A stretch of 64,000 bases of DNA from Noviherbaspirillum soli. GTDB lineage: Bacteria; Pseudomonadota; Gammaproteobacteria; Burkholderiales; Burkholderiaceae_D. The stretch spans positions 1 to 64,000 of the forward strand of contig NZ_JACYOX010000006.1 in the NCBI RefSeq assembly GCF_015352955.1, in the 5' to 3' direction. The notes beneath the pieces are model-generated. The model did no database searches. It had not been told where the DNA came from and was given only the letters and a program-made list of their open reading frames with translations. Both the position numbers and the translations under genes were made by a program. This document shows positions 55,541-63,912 of this stretch, one piece after another. Positions within the stretch are counted from its first letter, which is position 1. Every line of letters begins with the position of its first letter.

Positions 55541-55933
55541 CTACAGTGAGCGCTGGATCAGCACATAGCGCATGGCCTGCGCCGGGTCCGACAGCAGGCG
55601 CAGCCTGACTTTCACCGGCCGCATGCGCAGGGTCAGCACATAGTCGATGGTGTCATCCAGCGTGCTGCCGGCGCTGGCTGCATCCTCGAAGCGCTGGGCT
55701 ACCATGAAATTGTTCATGCAAGGCGCGACATGGGTGAACAAGGACTGGCCGAGCACGCGCTCCAGCGACAGGCCGGCGGCGCGCGCTTCGAAGGCGTTGT
55801 ACTGGCGGACCATGCCATCGGCGTCGAAACCAATCAGCCCGAAGTCCAGGCTGTCCAGTATCTCGGGCGATGACGATGTCAGGAGGGGGAGCAGTTCGGG
55901 CTGGACAAAGGCGTAATGTGCTAGCTGGGTCAT
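55541..55933 (-). CDS. Photoactive-yellow-protein-like PAS protein
   Basis: 130-residue single PAS domain. Compared by eye with Halorhodospira PYP, residues 28-130 align nearly without gaps: LDxxxFGxIxxDxDG, RQYNAFE and HVAPC. The chromophore cysteine (PYP Cys69) is Cys72; PYP Tyr42, Glu46 and Met100 correspond to Tyr45, Glu49 and Met104. PYP Thr50 and Arg52 are replaced (Ala53, Leu55). PYP binds p-coumaric acid and senses blue light; whether this protein is chromophorylated is not known, and no tyrosine ammonia-lyase or coumarate ligase gene is in the window. The start at 55933 excludes an unrelated upstream extension. Upstream partner of a diguanylate cyclase. Confidence 0.75.
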   Translation of the reverse strand: MTQLAHYAFVQPELLPLLTSSSPEILDSLDFGLIGFDADGMVRQYNAFEARAAGLSLERVLGQSLFTHVAPCMNNFMVAQRFEDAASAGSTLDDTIDYVLTLRMRPVKVRLRLLSDPAQAMRYVLIQRSL

Positions 55934-56133
55934 GGGAAATTGGGCAGAGCCGGTAGACAGGAAATAAGTAATATTTCTTCTTAGAAATATGCTTATACCA
56001 TAAATTATTTTCATTGGGTAAGCATTTGATCGACAGGGTTGGCGACACACAATCCTGCGTAAGCCTGTTGCTGAATGATGGCAGCGCGGAACGGTCCAAT
56101 CATCACTGCACCACAGCACGCAAGGAGAACGCG

Positions 56134-56334
56134 ATGGAAATGGAAACCGGAAAGCCCGGCGCGCACCGCGCCGGCAATGAAGATGGCCGGCAGGCCGAGC
56201 CGACGGAACGCGACCGCGACCAACCGGCTGAAGATGGCGACGAGGCGCTCAACGACGCCCGCGCCCTGCAGCAGATGATCGAGGGCGTGCCGGATTCGGA
56301 CGAGGAATTCAGGCGCATCGAGCAGAAGCGCTGA
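56134..56334 (+). CDS. Small acidic hypothetical protein
   Basis: 66 residues, rich in Glu, Asp, Arg and Gln, with no hydrophobic segment and probably disordered apart from a C-terminal helix (ALNDARALQQMIEGVPDSDE). The ATG at 56134 is preceded by AAGGAG eight bases upstream, a strong reason to accept it. The frame continues upstream without such a signal. Function unknown. Confidence 0.55.
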   Translation: MEMETGKPGAHRAGNEDGRQAEPTERDRDQPAEDGDEALNDARALQQMIEGVPDSDEEFRRIEQKR

Positions 56335-56372
56335 CGGCTGTCGCGGCGCCGATGCTGCTGGCGCGCGGGCTC

Positions 56373-56879
56373 CTATGTGGCGTTCGCGCCCTGCATTTCG
56401 TTGTGGTAATGCCAGATGCGTTTGAGCGCATAGTCGGTGCCGGCCTTGCGGACTTCATTGCGGTCGCCGTCGAAACGCCGTGTCTCGGTAAAGGTGGCGA
56501 CCTTGCCTTCGTGCTCGAACGACCAGGCAAAGCAGATGGTGCCGGGCGCGATGCCGCCTTCGCCGGGGCCGGGGCCGGCCACGCCGGTGTCGGAAATGGC
56601 GACATTGGCGCGGGTGCAGGCCAGCGCGCCCTCGGCCATTTCCCGCGCCACTTCCTCGCTGGTGAGGTTGTAGCGTTCGATGGTTACCTGCTTCACGCCC
56701 AGGCAGCGCATCTTGGCTTCCTCGGAATAGGTGACGAAGGCGCATTCCAGCCATTGCCCGCTGCCCGGCGCGTCGGCCAGGGTGGAGGCGATCATGCCGG
56801 CGGTGCAGGATTCGGCAGTGACCAGCTTGAGCTTGTTGTCTTCGAGATAGCGCAAGACGCTCTGCAGTTGTTGATCCAT
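56373..56879 (-). CDS. pncC: Nicotinamide-nucleotide amidohydrolase PncC (CinA C-terminal domain)
   Basis: 168 residues. Stand-alone CinA-C domain with VTAESCTAGMIASTLAD (active-site region), FVTYSEEAKMRCLGV, GALACTRANVAISDTGVAGP and GTICFAWS. It deamidates nicotinamide mononucleotide to nicotinate mononucleotide in NAD recycling. No N-terminal MoCF domain, as in E. coli PncC. Confidence 0.9.
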   Translation of the reverse strand: MDQQLQSVLRYLEDNKLKLVTAESCTAGMIASTLADAPGSGQWLECAFVTYSEEAKMRCLGVKQVTIERYNLTSEEVAREMAEGALACTRANVAISDTGVAGPGPGEGGIAPGTICFAWSFEHEGKVATFTETRRFDGDRNEVRKAGTDYALKRIWHYHNEMQGANAT

Positions 56880-56898
56880 GAATGGGTTTCCGTTCTGT

Positions 56899-57423
56899 TC
56901 AGGGTGGAGGACGCCGCCAGCGCCGCCGGATCAGACAGGGCAGTACGAACCAGGCGGCGCCGATGATGAGAAGGAGCAGCGCGGCGACCGATACGCTGAA
57001 GGGCTGCTTGTCCGTGGCGAGGCTGAAGACAACGAACATTTCAAGGGCGAAGGCCAGCATCAGCATGAACAGCGCGGCGCAGATGCAGCGGGAAGACAGG
57101 ACGATTAGCCGGCGCGACACCCGGCCCGGCTCTGCAATGCGGTGAAAGGCAGCCGGCGCCATGCCCAGCGCAATGGCCACGGCCACCATGAACAGCGAAA
57201 GCAGATGGGCAACCGGGGAGAGCCCGCGCAGGTGCTCGAAGCGCTCATTGAAGACGGCAATGGTCTGGAAGCCGAACAGGGCCTGCATGCCGGGCAGCAG
57301 TATCCGGCATTCCTCGAGGATATTGCTCAGTTCTTCCTTCAGCGTTTCCGCCTGGCTGTCATTGCGGGCCTTGCCGTTGGCGCTGGCTGAAGCGTGTTCC
57401 TGCCGGCTTGTCAGATCGTACAT
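56899..57423 (-). CDS. DUF6328-like membrane protein
   Basis: 174 residues. A soluble N terminus with LKEELSNILEECRILLPGMQALFGFQTIAVF is characteristic of a conserved membrane family (recalled as DUF6328). Four transmembrane helices follow (about 72-92, 110-128, 132-150, 155-170). Function unknown. It sits 19 bp upstream of pncC on the same strand and may share its promoter. Confidence 0.65.
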   Translation of the reverse strand: MYDLTSRQEHASASANGKARNDSQAETLKEELSNILEECRILLPGMQALFGFQTIAVFNERFEHLRGLSPVAHLLSLFMVAVAIALGMAPAAFHRIAEPGRVSRRLIVLSSRCICAALFMLMLAFALEMFVVFSLATDKQPFSVSVAALLLLIIGAAWFVLPCLIRRRWRRPPP

Positions 57424-57721
57424 GAAAAAATTCTACATACGATTTTTCGGGGCGGGTTTGCGTCGACGTAATGGCGGTGGCTCGGGGGCTTTCAGCCTGT
57501 CGGTCCTTTTGATCGCGGCCGTGCCTGAGGCGGAAAAGGTCAGCCCGGGTGAGATTCGTTCGAACGAGCACTTTGCAAACTCGTTATGACATTGGCTTGC
57601 GATCGTTTTAGACGGCTGACTTCGCAGGGAACTGCTGCTTCGCAGTGATGCCTTTTCCCTGATGACCCAATGCGCATGTCCTCGCATCATGCCCAGGCCG
57701 GGAGTTCGCCCCGGCGGGCGA

Positions 57722-58160
57722 CCTACTTTTTGCTTCGCCAAAAAAGTAGGCAAAAAAGGCGACCCGGTAATCGCGCCCCGCTGCGCGGGATTCCCGTGCC
57801 GTCGATGGCTTAAGCAGGGCGCGGCTAAACTCGCTCCGCTCAGACAGACGCCGCACCTTATCCGCGTCAGACATCGCCGTCACGGCGCGCTCAACGGGAC
57901 TTCACTGCAACCGCAACCGTTACGCTTCCTGTGCGGCGCCGCTGTGCTTTTCGTAGGGTGCAATACCCGAAGGGCATTGCACCGTGGCCGCAAACTGGGA
58001 TCGCATCGTCGGCCGACTTTCCCGATCGACCAATGGTGAAATGCCCCTTTGGGGTATTCCACCCTACCGAACCTGCATCGTTTTCGCTTCAGGCAGCGCC
58101 GTGACGGCGCGCTTAAGGGGAGTTGAGACGCAACCGCAACCGCTTCCGCGCCGCTGTGCG
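57722..58160. repeat. Repeat cluster: family I (copy 2, partial copy 3) and family II copy C
   Basis: The gene-free stretch 57424-58179 is mostly dispersed repeats. A hairpin CCTACTTTTT / AAAAAGTAGG (57722-57750) opens family I copy 2 (57732-57920), sharing GGCGACCCGGTAATCGCGCC and the CAGACAGACGCCGCACCTTA block with the copy at 227-420. MITE-like copy C lies at 57953-58067 (GTAGGGTGCAAT...CACCCTAC). A partial family I tail, GACGGCGCGCTTAA...CGCAACCGCAACCG, is at about 58097-58160. Short frames across it are not genes. 57424-57720 holds nothing recognisable. Confidence 0.8.
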
Positions 58161-58179
58161 GCATTTACGCGTTCCTGGC

Positions 58180-58419
58180 TCAGATCCAGGACTCGCGCAC
58201 CATCGGGTCGTCCTGGCTGCTGCGCTCCAGGCGCATCAGGCCGGGCGGCAGCTTGGCGCGCACGTCGGTGAGCGTGTCGCCGACCACGTATTCGCCGGTT
58301 TCCACATAGCTGCGATAGCGTCGCGCCACATACTGGTTGGGAAAGGCGGGCGGCTCTTCATAGACGATCCACATCGAGGTGTCGTCATCGTCATGGCGCC
58401 TGGACTGTTCCTTGCTCAT
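58180..58419 (-). CDS. Small hypothetical protein translationally coupled to recQ
   Basis: 79 residues, hydrophilic: an Asp-rich N terminus (RRHDDDDTSMWIVYEEPPAF), then YVARRYRSYVETGEYVVGDT and LERSSQDDPMVRESWI. No family recognised. Its ATG overlaps the recQ TGA (ATGA, 58416-58419), so it should be translated from the recQ message. The coupling argues it is a real gene; function unknown. Confidence 0.65.
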   Translation of the reverse strand: MSKEQSRRHDDDDTSMWIVYEEPPAFPNQYVARRYRSYVETGEYVVGDTLTDVRAKLPPGLMRLERSSQDDPMVRESWI

Positions 58420-60152
58420 GCTATTCCCCTTTGTTCATTCTGCTGGCCGGGCGCGGCGTCGCTGGGTTGCACGTAGCTGGCCAGGAAGGTCTTGTTTTCA
58501 CCGCCGTCGCCAAACGCGATGGTCACCATGTCACCCGCAATGGCAATCACTTCGCCCTCCTCGTGGCGCGGCACCCTGACCCGGCTGCCGACCGAGAACA
58601 GCGGCGCCGGCGCGACGGCCGCCGGCGGAGGCGCCGCCTCGACCGGGGCCGGGATGCTGGCTTCGAGCTGCCGGGTGCGCTGGCAATTGTCGCAGGTATT
58701 GCAGGGCTCGACTGTGTCTTCTGCCTCGCCGAAATATTGCAGCAGCAGTTGCCAGCGGCAGGTGCCGCTCTGCGCATACGACACCATCTGCTCCAGCGCC
58801 TCGCGGTCGCGTTCGGCCTTGTCGGCATAGGCGCCGGCAAGGATGTCGAAGCTGTCGGCGGCGGCGGCCTTCCTGCCGGCGCGGATGCGCAGCTGCTTGT
58901 CCTGGGCCAGCAGGCCGGCTTCCTTCAGCAGCTTCAGCGCCACCCGCACCCGCGCCGCCGACATCGACGGCAGCGCGGCGCACAGGTCGGCGAAGGGCGT
59001 CGGCCCCTGCTCGGCCAGGGTGGCGGCGGCGGCATACACATGCCGCACGTCGTCGCCGTCGGGATAGTCGCGCGCCAGGAAGAACTGCTGCACCCGCTTG
59101 TCCTTGAACTGGAACAGCAGGATGCATTCGGCGGGCTCGCCGTCGCGCCCGGCGCGGCCCGACTCCTGGTAATAGGCTTCCAGGTTGGCCGGCATCTGGT
59201 AATGGATGATGAAGCGGATGTCGGCCTTGTCGATGCCCATGCCGAAGGCATTGGTGGCCACCATCAGCCGCTTCTCGCCCTGCATGAACTGGTCCTGGTT
59301 GGCCTGCCGTTCCCTGGCGCCGAGCCGGCCGTGGTAGAGCGTCACGCTTTCGCCGCGCTCGGCCAGCGCGGCATGCAGCGCCTCGACCGCGGCCACGGTG
59401 GCGGTGTAGATGATGCCCGGGCCGGGCTGGCGCATGGCTGTCTCCAGTAGCTGCGACAGCTTCTCGGTGTCGCTGGTGACCTGGGTCACGGTATAGCGCA
59501 GGTTCTTGCGGTAGATGCCGGTGTTGATGATGCGCGGCCGCGACAGGCCGAGCTGCTTGACGATGTCGGCGATCGCTTCCTCGGTGGCGGTGGCGGTCAG
59601 GGCCAGCACCGGCGGCTTGCCGAGCGCGCGGATGGCGGCGGCGAGGTCGAGATAGGCGGGCCGGAAATCATGGCCCCACTGCGACACGCAATGCGCCTCG
59701 TCGACCACGAACAGCGCCATCTTCTGCTGCCGCAGCAGCGCGATGAACTCCTGCTGGGTCAGGCGCTCGGGCGTGGCGAACACGATGCGGCAGCGGCCCT
59801 CTGCAATCGCTTCCAGCGCCGCGCTTTCCTCTTCCCGGTTCAGCGAACTGTTGACCTGCACCGCCGGTATGCCCATTTCGTCGAGCTTGGCAAGCTGGTC
59901 GCGCATCAGCGAGATCAGCGGCGAGACCACCAGCACCAGGCCGCGCAGCTGCAGGGCCGGCAACTGGTAGCACAGCGACTTGCCGGCGCCGGTGGGCATC
60001 AGGGCAAAGGTGTCGGCGCCGGACAGTACGCTGTCGAGCACGTCGCGCTGGCCCGGCCGCAGGCGATCGATGCCGAAGGTCTTGCGCAGGATGGGGGTGA
60101 ACATGTCGGTGGCGCGGCGGCGCAGCTTGGCCGGACTGGTGGGAGCGTTCAT
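58416..60152 (-). CDS. recQ: RecQ-family ATP-dependent DNA helicase, short form
   Basis: 578-residue superfamily 2 helicase. Motif 0 is FGIDRLRPGQRDVLD, Walker A is PTGAGKSLCYQLPAL, DEAH is VVDEAHCVSQWGHDFRP, motif III is ALTATAT, and motif VI is QESGRAGRDGEPA. A four-Cys zinc region with CNTCDNCQR (about 495) and a winged-helix stretch are present. The HRDC domain of E. coli RecQ is absent; the C terminus instead carries VGSRVRVPRHEEGEVIAIAG, a small SH3/KOW-like barrel. It unwinds recombination intermediates and stalled forks. Confidence 0.9.
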   Translation of the reverse strand: MNAPTSPAKLRRRATDMFTPILRKTFGIDRLRPGQRDVLDSVLSGADTFALMPTGAGKSLCYQLPALQLRGLVLVVSPLISLMRDQLAKLDEMGIPAVQVNSSLNREEESAALEAIAEGRCRIVFATPERLTQQEFIALLRQQKMALFVVDEAHCVSQWGHDFRPAYLDLAAAIRALGKPPVLALTATATEEAIADIVKQLGLSRPRIINTGIYRKNLRYTVTQVTSDTEKLSQLLETAMRQPGPGIIYTATVAAVEALHAALAERGESVTLYHGRLGARERQANQDQFMQGEKRLMVATNAFGMGIDKADIRFIIHYQMPANLEAYYQESGRAGRDGEPAECILLFQFKDKRVQQFFLARDYPDGDDVRHVYAAAATLAEQGPTPFADLCAALPSMSAARVRVALKLLKEAGLLAQDKQLRIRAGRKAAAADSFDILAGAYADKAERDREALEQMVSYAQSGTCRWQLLLQYFGEAEDTVEPCNTCDNCQRTRQLEASIPAPVEAAPPPAAVAPAPLFSVGSRVRVPRHEEGEVIAIAGDMVTIAFGDGGENKTFLASYVQPSDAAPGQQNEQRGIA

Positions 60153-60297
60153 GAAGTGGCTGAAGGGCTATCGATGGAAAGACCCGTTCATTCTGTCCCG
60201 GCCAGGCGCGCCAGCCGTTGCGTGAAATCACCGGCGACTTGAATATCCTGCGCATGGAAGCATATGGCAGCTTTCACGAAAACCTGCGAGGAATGCC

Positions 60298-60954
60298 ATG
60301 CCAGCCGCGATGAAGATCGACTTCGTTTCCGATATTTCCTGTCCGTGGTGCGCCATCGGCCTCAATGCGCTGGAGCAGGCGCTGGCCGAGGTGCGTGACG
60401 AGATCAGCGCCGAACTGCACTTCCAGCCCTTCGAGCTCAATCCGCAGATGCCGGCCGAAGGCCAGGATATCGATGAGCACATCGCGCAGAAATACGGCGC
60501 ATCGAAGGAGCAGATGGCGGCCAACCGCGAGCAGATCCGGCGACGCGGCGAGGAAGTCGGCTTCATCTTCGGCGAAGGCAAGCGCAGCCGCATCTACAAC
60601 ACCTTCGATGCGCACCGCCTGCTGCACTGGGCCGAGGAAGAGGATGGGGAAGGCAAGCAGCGCGAACTCAAGCATGCGCTGTTCGAAGCCTATTTCACCC
60701 GCGGCGAGAATCCGGGCGACCATGCGGTGCTGCTGGCGGCGGTGGAATCGGTCGGCCTGGACCGCGCCCGCGCCGCGGCCATCCTGGGCTCGGACGAGTA
60801 TGCCGCCGAGGTGAGGGAGCGCGAGCGCATGTACCTGGACGCCGGCATCCACTCGGTGCCGGCGGTGATCATCAATGACCGCCACCTGATTTCGGGCGGC
60901 CAGCCGGCGCAGGTGTTTGCGCAGGCCCTGCGGCAGATTGCCGCCGGCGGCTGA
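60298..60954 (+). CDS. DsbA-family FrnE-like oxidoreductase
   Basis: 218 residues, cytoplasmic. Thioredoxin fold with active site SCPWC (Cys15-Cys18), an alpha-helical insertion (about 50-150) and the cis-Pro loop GIHSVPAVIIN. This is the FrnE/2-hydroxychromene isomerase-like branch. It probably acts as a disulfide isomerase; substrate unknown. Divergent from recQ. Confidence 0.85.
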   Translation: MPAAMKIDFVSDISCPWCAIGLNALEQALAEVRDEISAELHFQPFELNPQMPAEGQDIDEHIAQKYGASKEQMAANREQIRRRGEEVGFIFGEGKRSRIYNTFDAHRLLHWAEEEDGEGKQRELKHALFEAYFTRGENPGDHAVLLAAVESVGLDRARAAAILGSDEYAAEVRERERMYLDAGIHSVPAVIINDRHLISGGQPAQVFAQALRQIAAGG

Positions 60955-60971
60955 GCAGGCGAAGCCAGTCG

Positions 60972-61610
60972 TCAGGCCAGCGGCTGGTCGACGTTGACCG
61001 CCGCCGGCGCCGCTTCCTCGACCGGGATCGTGCCGTCCGGCCGCAGATAGGTGCCGATCAGGCAGCCGCTGGCGATGCCGTGGGCGCGCAGCGCTTCCAG
61101 CACCGCCTCGCGGCCGGGCGTGCCGCCGAAGTCGGGCGCCGCTTCCAGCGCGAATACCTGGAAGGCATAGCGGTGCACGCCGTGTCCGGGCGGCGGATCG
61201 GGCGGCAGCCATGAGGCCTGCAGATAGGAATTGCGGCCGGTGTGATAGCCCAGGCCTTCGCTGTGGCTGCTCTTCAATGCATCCTCGGGCAATGCGCCGT
61301 CCTGCGGCGGCAGGTCGACCACGATGGCATGCACCAGCGGATGCGGCGTCGGCGCGTCGGCATCCTCGACGATCAGCAGCACCGAGGCCGTGCCCGGCGG
61401 CACCCCGGTCCATTCGACCGGCGGCGAGATGCCGGCGCCGTCAGCCGTGTACAGCGCCGGTATCGGCGCGTGGTCGGCAAAGGCCAGGCTGCGCACCTGG
61501 ATCGCCGCGGTGCCGCCGCCGACGCTGACGAGATTGAAGGCGATCTGGTCGAGTCCGGCGCGCTGGTTGCGCAGGGCATGGCCCAGCGCCTGAGGCAGTT
61601 TTTCAAGCAT
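60972..61610 (-). CDS. YbhB/YbcL-type PEBP family protein
   Basis: 212 residues, no signal peptide. Phosphatidylethanolamine-binding-like fold: SPPVEWTGVPPGTASVLLIVEDADAPTPH (with the DPD-like DAD motif), LVHAIVVDLPP, and GVHRYAFQVFALE. A leading segment of about 35 residues precedes the domain, longer than in YbhB. Bacterial members are loosely called Raf-kinase-inhibitor-like; the ligand is unknown. Confidence 0.82.
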   Translation of the reverse strand: MLEKLPQALGHALRNQRAGLDQIAFNLVSVGGGTAAIQVRSLAFADHAPIPALYTADGAGISPPVEWTGVPPGTASVLLIVEDADAPTPHPLVHAIVVDLPPQDGALPEDALKSSHSEGLGYHTGRNSYLQASWLPPDPPPGHGVHRYAFQVFALEAAPDFGGTPGREAVLEALRAHGIASGCLIGTYLRPDGTIPVEEAAPAAVNVDQPLA

Positions 61611-61622
61611 GGCGATGTTCGG

Positions 61623-62459
61623 CTAACCCTTGATGAAGGACACCAGGTCGCGACTGAGGTCGTCCTTGTGGGTGATGTACAGGCCATGCGGCGCGCCGTC
61701 ATACACCTTGTACTGGGCGCCGGGCAGGGCCTTCGCGGTCAGCGCGCCGCTGGCCTTGATAGGCACCGTCTGGTCGGCGTCGCCATGCACGACCAGCACC
61801 GGCACGCTGATCGACTTCAGGTCTTCCCGGAAGTCGGTGCCGGAAAAGGCGCGCACGCAGTCGATCGTGGCCTTGGGCGACGCCGGCAGCGCCAGGCCGC
61901 GGGTCCATTCCAGGGTGGCGTCGCTGACCGGGTGGCGCAGCATGCCGACATTGAAGAAATGCTTGCCGAAGGTGGTCAGGAAATCCGGCCTGTCCTTCTT
62001 CAGTCCAGCGATCATCTGCTGGAACACGCTGTCGTCGACGCCGTCGGGGTTGTCCGCGGTCTTGCGCATGAAGGGCGTGACGGCGCTGATGAAGGCCACT
62101 TTCCTGACCCGTGCGCCGCCGTGGCGCGACATGTAGCGCGCCACTTCGCCGCCGCCCATCGAAAAGCCCACCAGCACCACGTCCTGCAGGTCGAGCTGGT
62201 CCAGCAGGGCCTTGAGGTCGTCGGCGAAGGTGTCGTAGTCATAGCCTTCCCATGGCTTGGACGAATTGCCGAAGCCGCGCCGGTCATAGGCGATCACGCG
62301 CAGGCCATGCGCCGGCAACTCCAGCATCTGGTGTTCCCACATCGCGTGGCTGACCGGCCAGCCATGGATCAATACCACCGGCTGGCCATGACCGATATCC
62401 TGGAAGAACAGTTCCACCTTCTGATTTTCGGCGCCCCGGCCGACTTCAATCGTGTTCAT
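61623..62459 (-). CDS. Alpha/beta hydrolase, non-haem haloperoxidase-like
   Basis: 278 residues. The oxyanion/lid region is VVLIHGWPVSHAMWEHQM, then YDRRGFGNSSKPWEGYDYDT, the nucleophile elbow GFSMGGGE, the catalytic Asp region VLVVHGDADQTVP and the catalytic His in GAPHGLYITH. The set is typical of the chloroperoxidase/arylesterase group. The ATG at 62459 begins the conserved region; an in-frame ATG at 62789 gives a 110-residue extension of no recognisable character that overlaps the start of the divergent pagP and is rejected. Confidence 0.85.
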   Translation of the reverse strand: MNTIEVGRGAENQKVELFFQDIGHGQPVVLIHGWPVSHAMWEHQMLELPAHGLRVIAYDRRGFGNSSKPWEGYDYDTFADDLKALLDQLDLQDVVLVGFSMGGGEVARYMSRHGGARVRKVAFISAVTPFMRKTADNPDGVDDSVFQQMIAGLKKDRPDFLTTFGKHFFNVGMLRHPVSDATLEWTRGLALPASPKATIDCVRAFSGTDFREDLKSISVPVLVVHGDADQTVPIKASGALTAKALPGAQYKVYDGAPHGLYITHKDDLSRDLVSFIKG

Positions 62460-62638
62460 AGAAACTTTCCCATAAAAAAGCCCACCCATTGTTCGATCAA
62501 CAAATAGAGTGGTGAGGAGAGATGAAGTTCTGGCAACGCTTTGACAGCACACAACGAAGGCGCGTATCACGGCGGCAGCCGCTTCACGCCGGCGCATTCG
62601 AGTGGCATTCTTTGCCGCAATCAACGACTGGAGCGACG

Positions 62639-63214
62639 ATGCGCTTGCAATGGAAGCCATGGCGCCCACGGTTTCCGCGCGCCGCCATGCTGGCCGGCGC
62701 CATCCTGCTTGCGCCACAGGCGCATGCCGCGCCTGACTGGTTATATCAGGCTGGCAACAGGCTGGAAGCGATCGCGGACACGGGCGCAACCGATCTCTAC
62801 CTGTCCGGCTATGCCCACCATGGCCGCGGCACCTATACGCGGGAACGCCTGGCTGAACTCAACGAACAGGCCTGGGGCGTGGGCATCGGGCGGCGCCTGC
62901 GCAATGACAGGGGCAATGACGAGATGGTGTATGCGCTTGGCCTGTCGGATTCACACCGCAAGCCCCAGCTCATGGCGGGCTATGGCCATGAATGGATACA
63001 GCCGCTGGGCGCCGGGCTGGAGGCGGGCGGCGGTTTCACCGCCATGCTGATGAGCCGTGCCGACTACTTTCACGGCATCCCGTTTCCGATGGTGCTGCCC
63101 ATCGTGTCCCTGGGCAGCCGCGACATCAAGCTGCGCGCCTCCTACGTGCCGCGGCTGTCGCAGCACAAGGGCAATGGCGACGTGCTGCTGGTCTTCTTCA
63201 GCATGCGCCTGTAA
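62639..63214 (+). CDS. pagP: Lipid A palmitoyltransferase PagP
   Basis: 191 residues. Signal peptide about 1-31 (ending AHA), then an eight-strand outer-membrane barrel. PagP hallmarks: DLYLSGYAHHGRGTYT (catalytic His), EQAWGVGIGRRL, GLSDSHRKPQLMAGYG (catalytic Asp-Ser), PFPMVLPIVSLG and a C-terminal aromatic residue near the end. It transfers palmitate from phospholipid to lipid A. The ATG at 62639 follows GGAGCGAC; the upstream in-frame ATG (62522) adds a non-signal extension. Confidence 0.85.
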   Translation: MRLQWKPWRPRFPRAAMLAGAILLAPQAHAAPDWLYQAGNRLEAIADTGATDLYLSGYAHHGRGTYTRERLAELNEQAWGVGIGRRLRNDRGNDEMVYALGLSDSHRKPQLMAGYGHEWIQPLGAGLEAGGGFTAMLMSRADYFHGIPFPMVLPIVSLGSRDIKLRASYVPRLSQHKGNGDVLLVFFSMRL

Positions 63215-63246
63215 GCGGCGCGGTCGGCACGCACTGCCGCCATGCT

Positions 63247-63555
63247 TCAGCGCTGCCCGTAGTACACCGGCGCCGGCGGCATCAGATGCTCGGCCTGGCG
63301 CCGCAGGTCGCCAAAACCGTTCAGCTGGTCGGCCGTGGACTTGCGCTGCAGGCCCGGCTTGCGGCTGCCTTCCATTGCCTGCACCGCCGACTTCAGCTCC
63401 GCCGCGAAAGCCTCCCGCTGTGCAGTGCTGCCAAGGCAGCCGCCTTCGCCCACCACCAGCGAAATGGTATCGCTGGCCGATGGCGCGACCCGGCAACCGG
63501 CGTGGGAGCACAGTGCAGGCAGCAGCAGGGCAAGAAACAGCAGGGGGCGATGCAT
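63247..63555 (-). CDS. Small exported hypothetical protein
   Basis: 102 residues. A signal peptide (PLLFLALLLPALCSHA) is followed by a short mature protein with two cysteines (GCRVAP and GGCLGST) that could form a disulfide, and a helix AFAAELKSAVQAMEGSRK. No lipobox matches the consensus well. Family not recognised. Convergent with pagP. Confidence 0.5.
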   Translation of the reverse strand: MHRPLLFLALLLPALCSHAGCRVAPSASDTISLVVGEGGCLGSTAQREAFAAELKSAVQAMEGSRKPGLQRKSTADQLNGFGDLRRQAEHLMPPAPVYYGQR

Positions 63556-63912
63556 GGTCTAACTCCGTGGAAACAGGCCGCAGCGTCTGGTTGCGGGCAA
63601 TAACGGATTGTAAGACACAATATTTCTCTTGGGAAATTGTTTTCGGATTTTGCTTGTCAATCCTGTGAAAAGAACACTATTTCGGCGTGGCGTGAAAGTT
63701 TCGTGCAGTCTGACGACGGTCTAATGCCAATCCGAATCCCAATCCACCACGTCGCGGATGAAACCGACGGATGTTTTCGCCTGGCAAGAGCGTAGCGGGG
63801 AGTCGAGCGGCATTGCCGTTCGACAGCGCAGCCAGGCGGGAAAAGACGCGGTTGCATGGCGCGTTATGGGTCGGGATTGGCATGAAGCAGAACAGCACGA
63901 AGCCGGGGAGGC
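63556..63912. other. Intergenic region before the final GGDEF gene
   Basis: 357 bp with no credible gene. About 63600-63680 is AT-rich and could hold the promoter of the small exported protein. Nothing else recognised. Confidence 0.4.

Noticed and set aside
62460-62789. 110-residue N-terminal extension of the alpha/beta hydrolase
   Set aside because: No homology-like character, overlaps the divergent pagP start region, and the conserved domain begins at the ATG at 62459.
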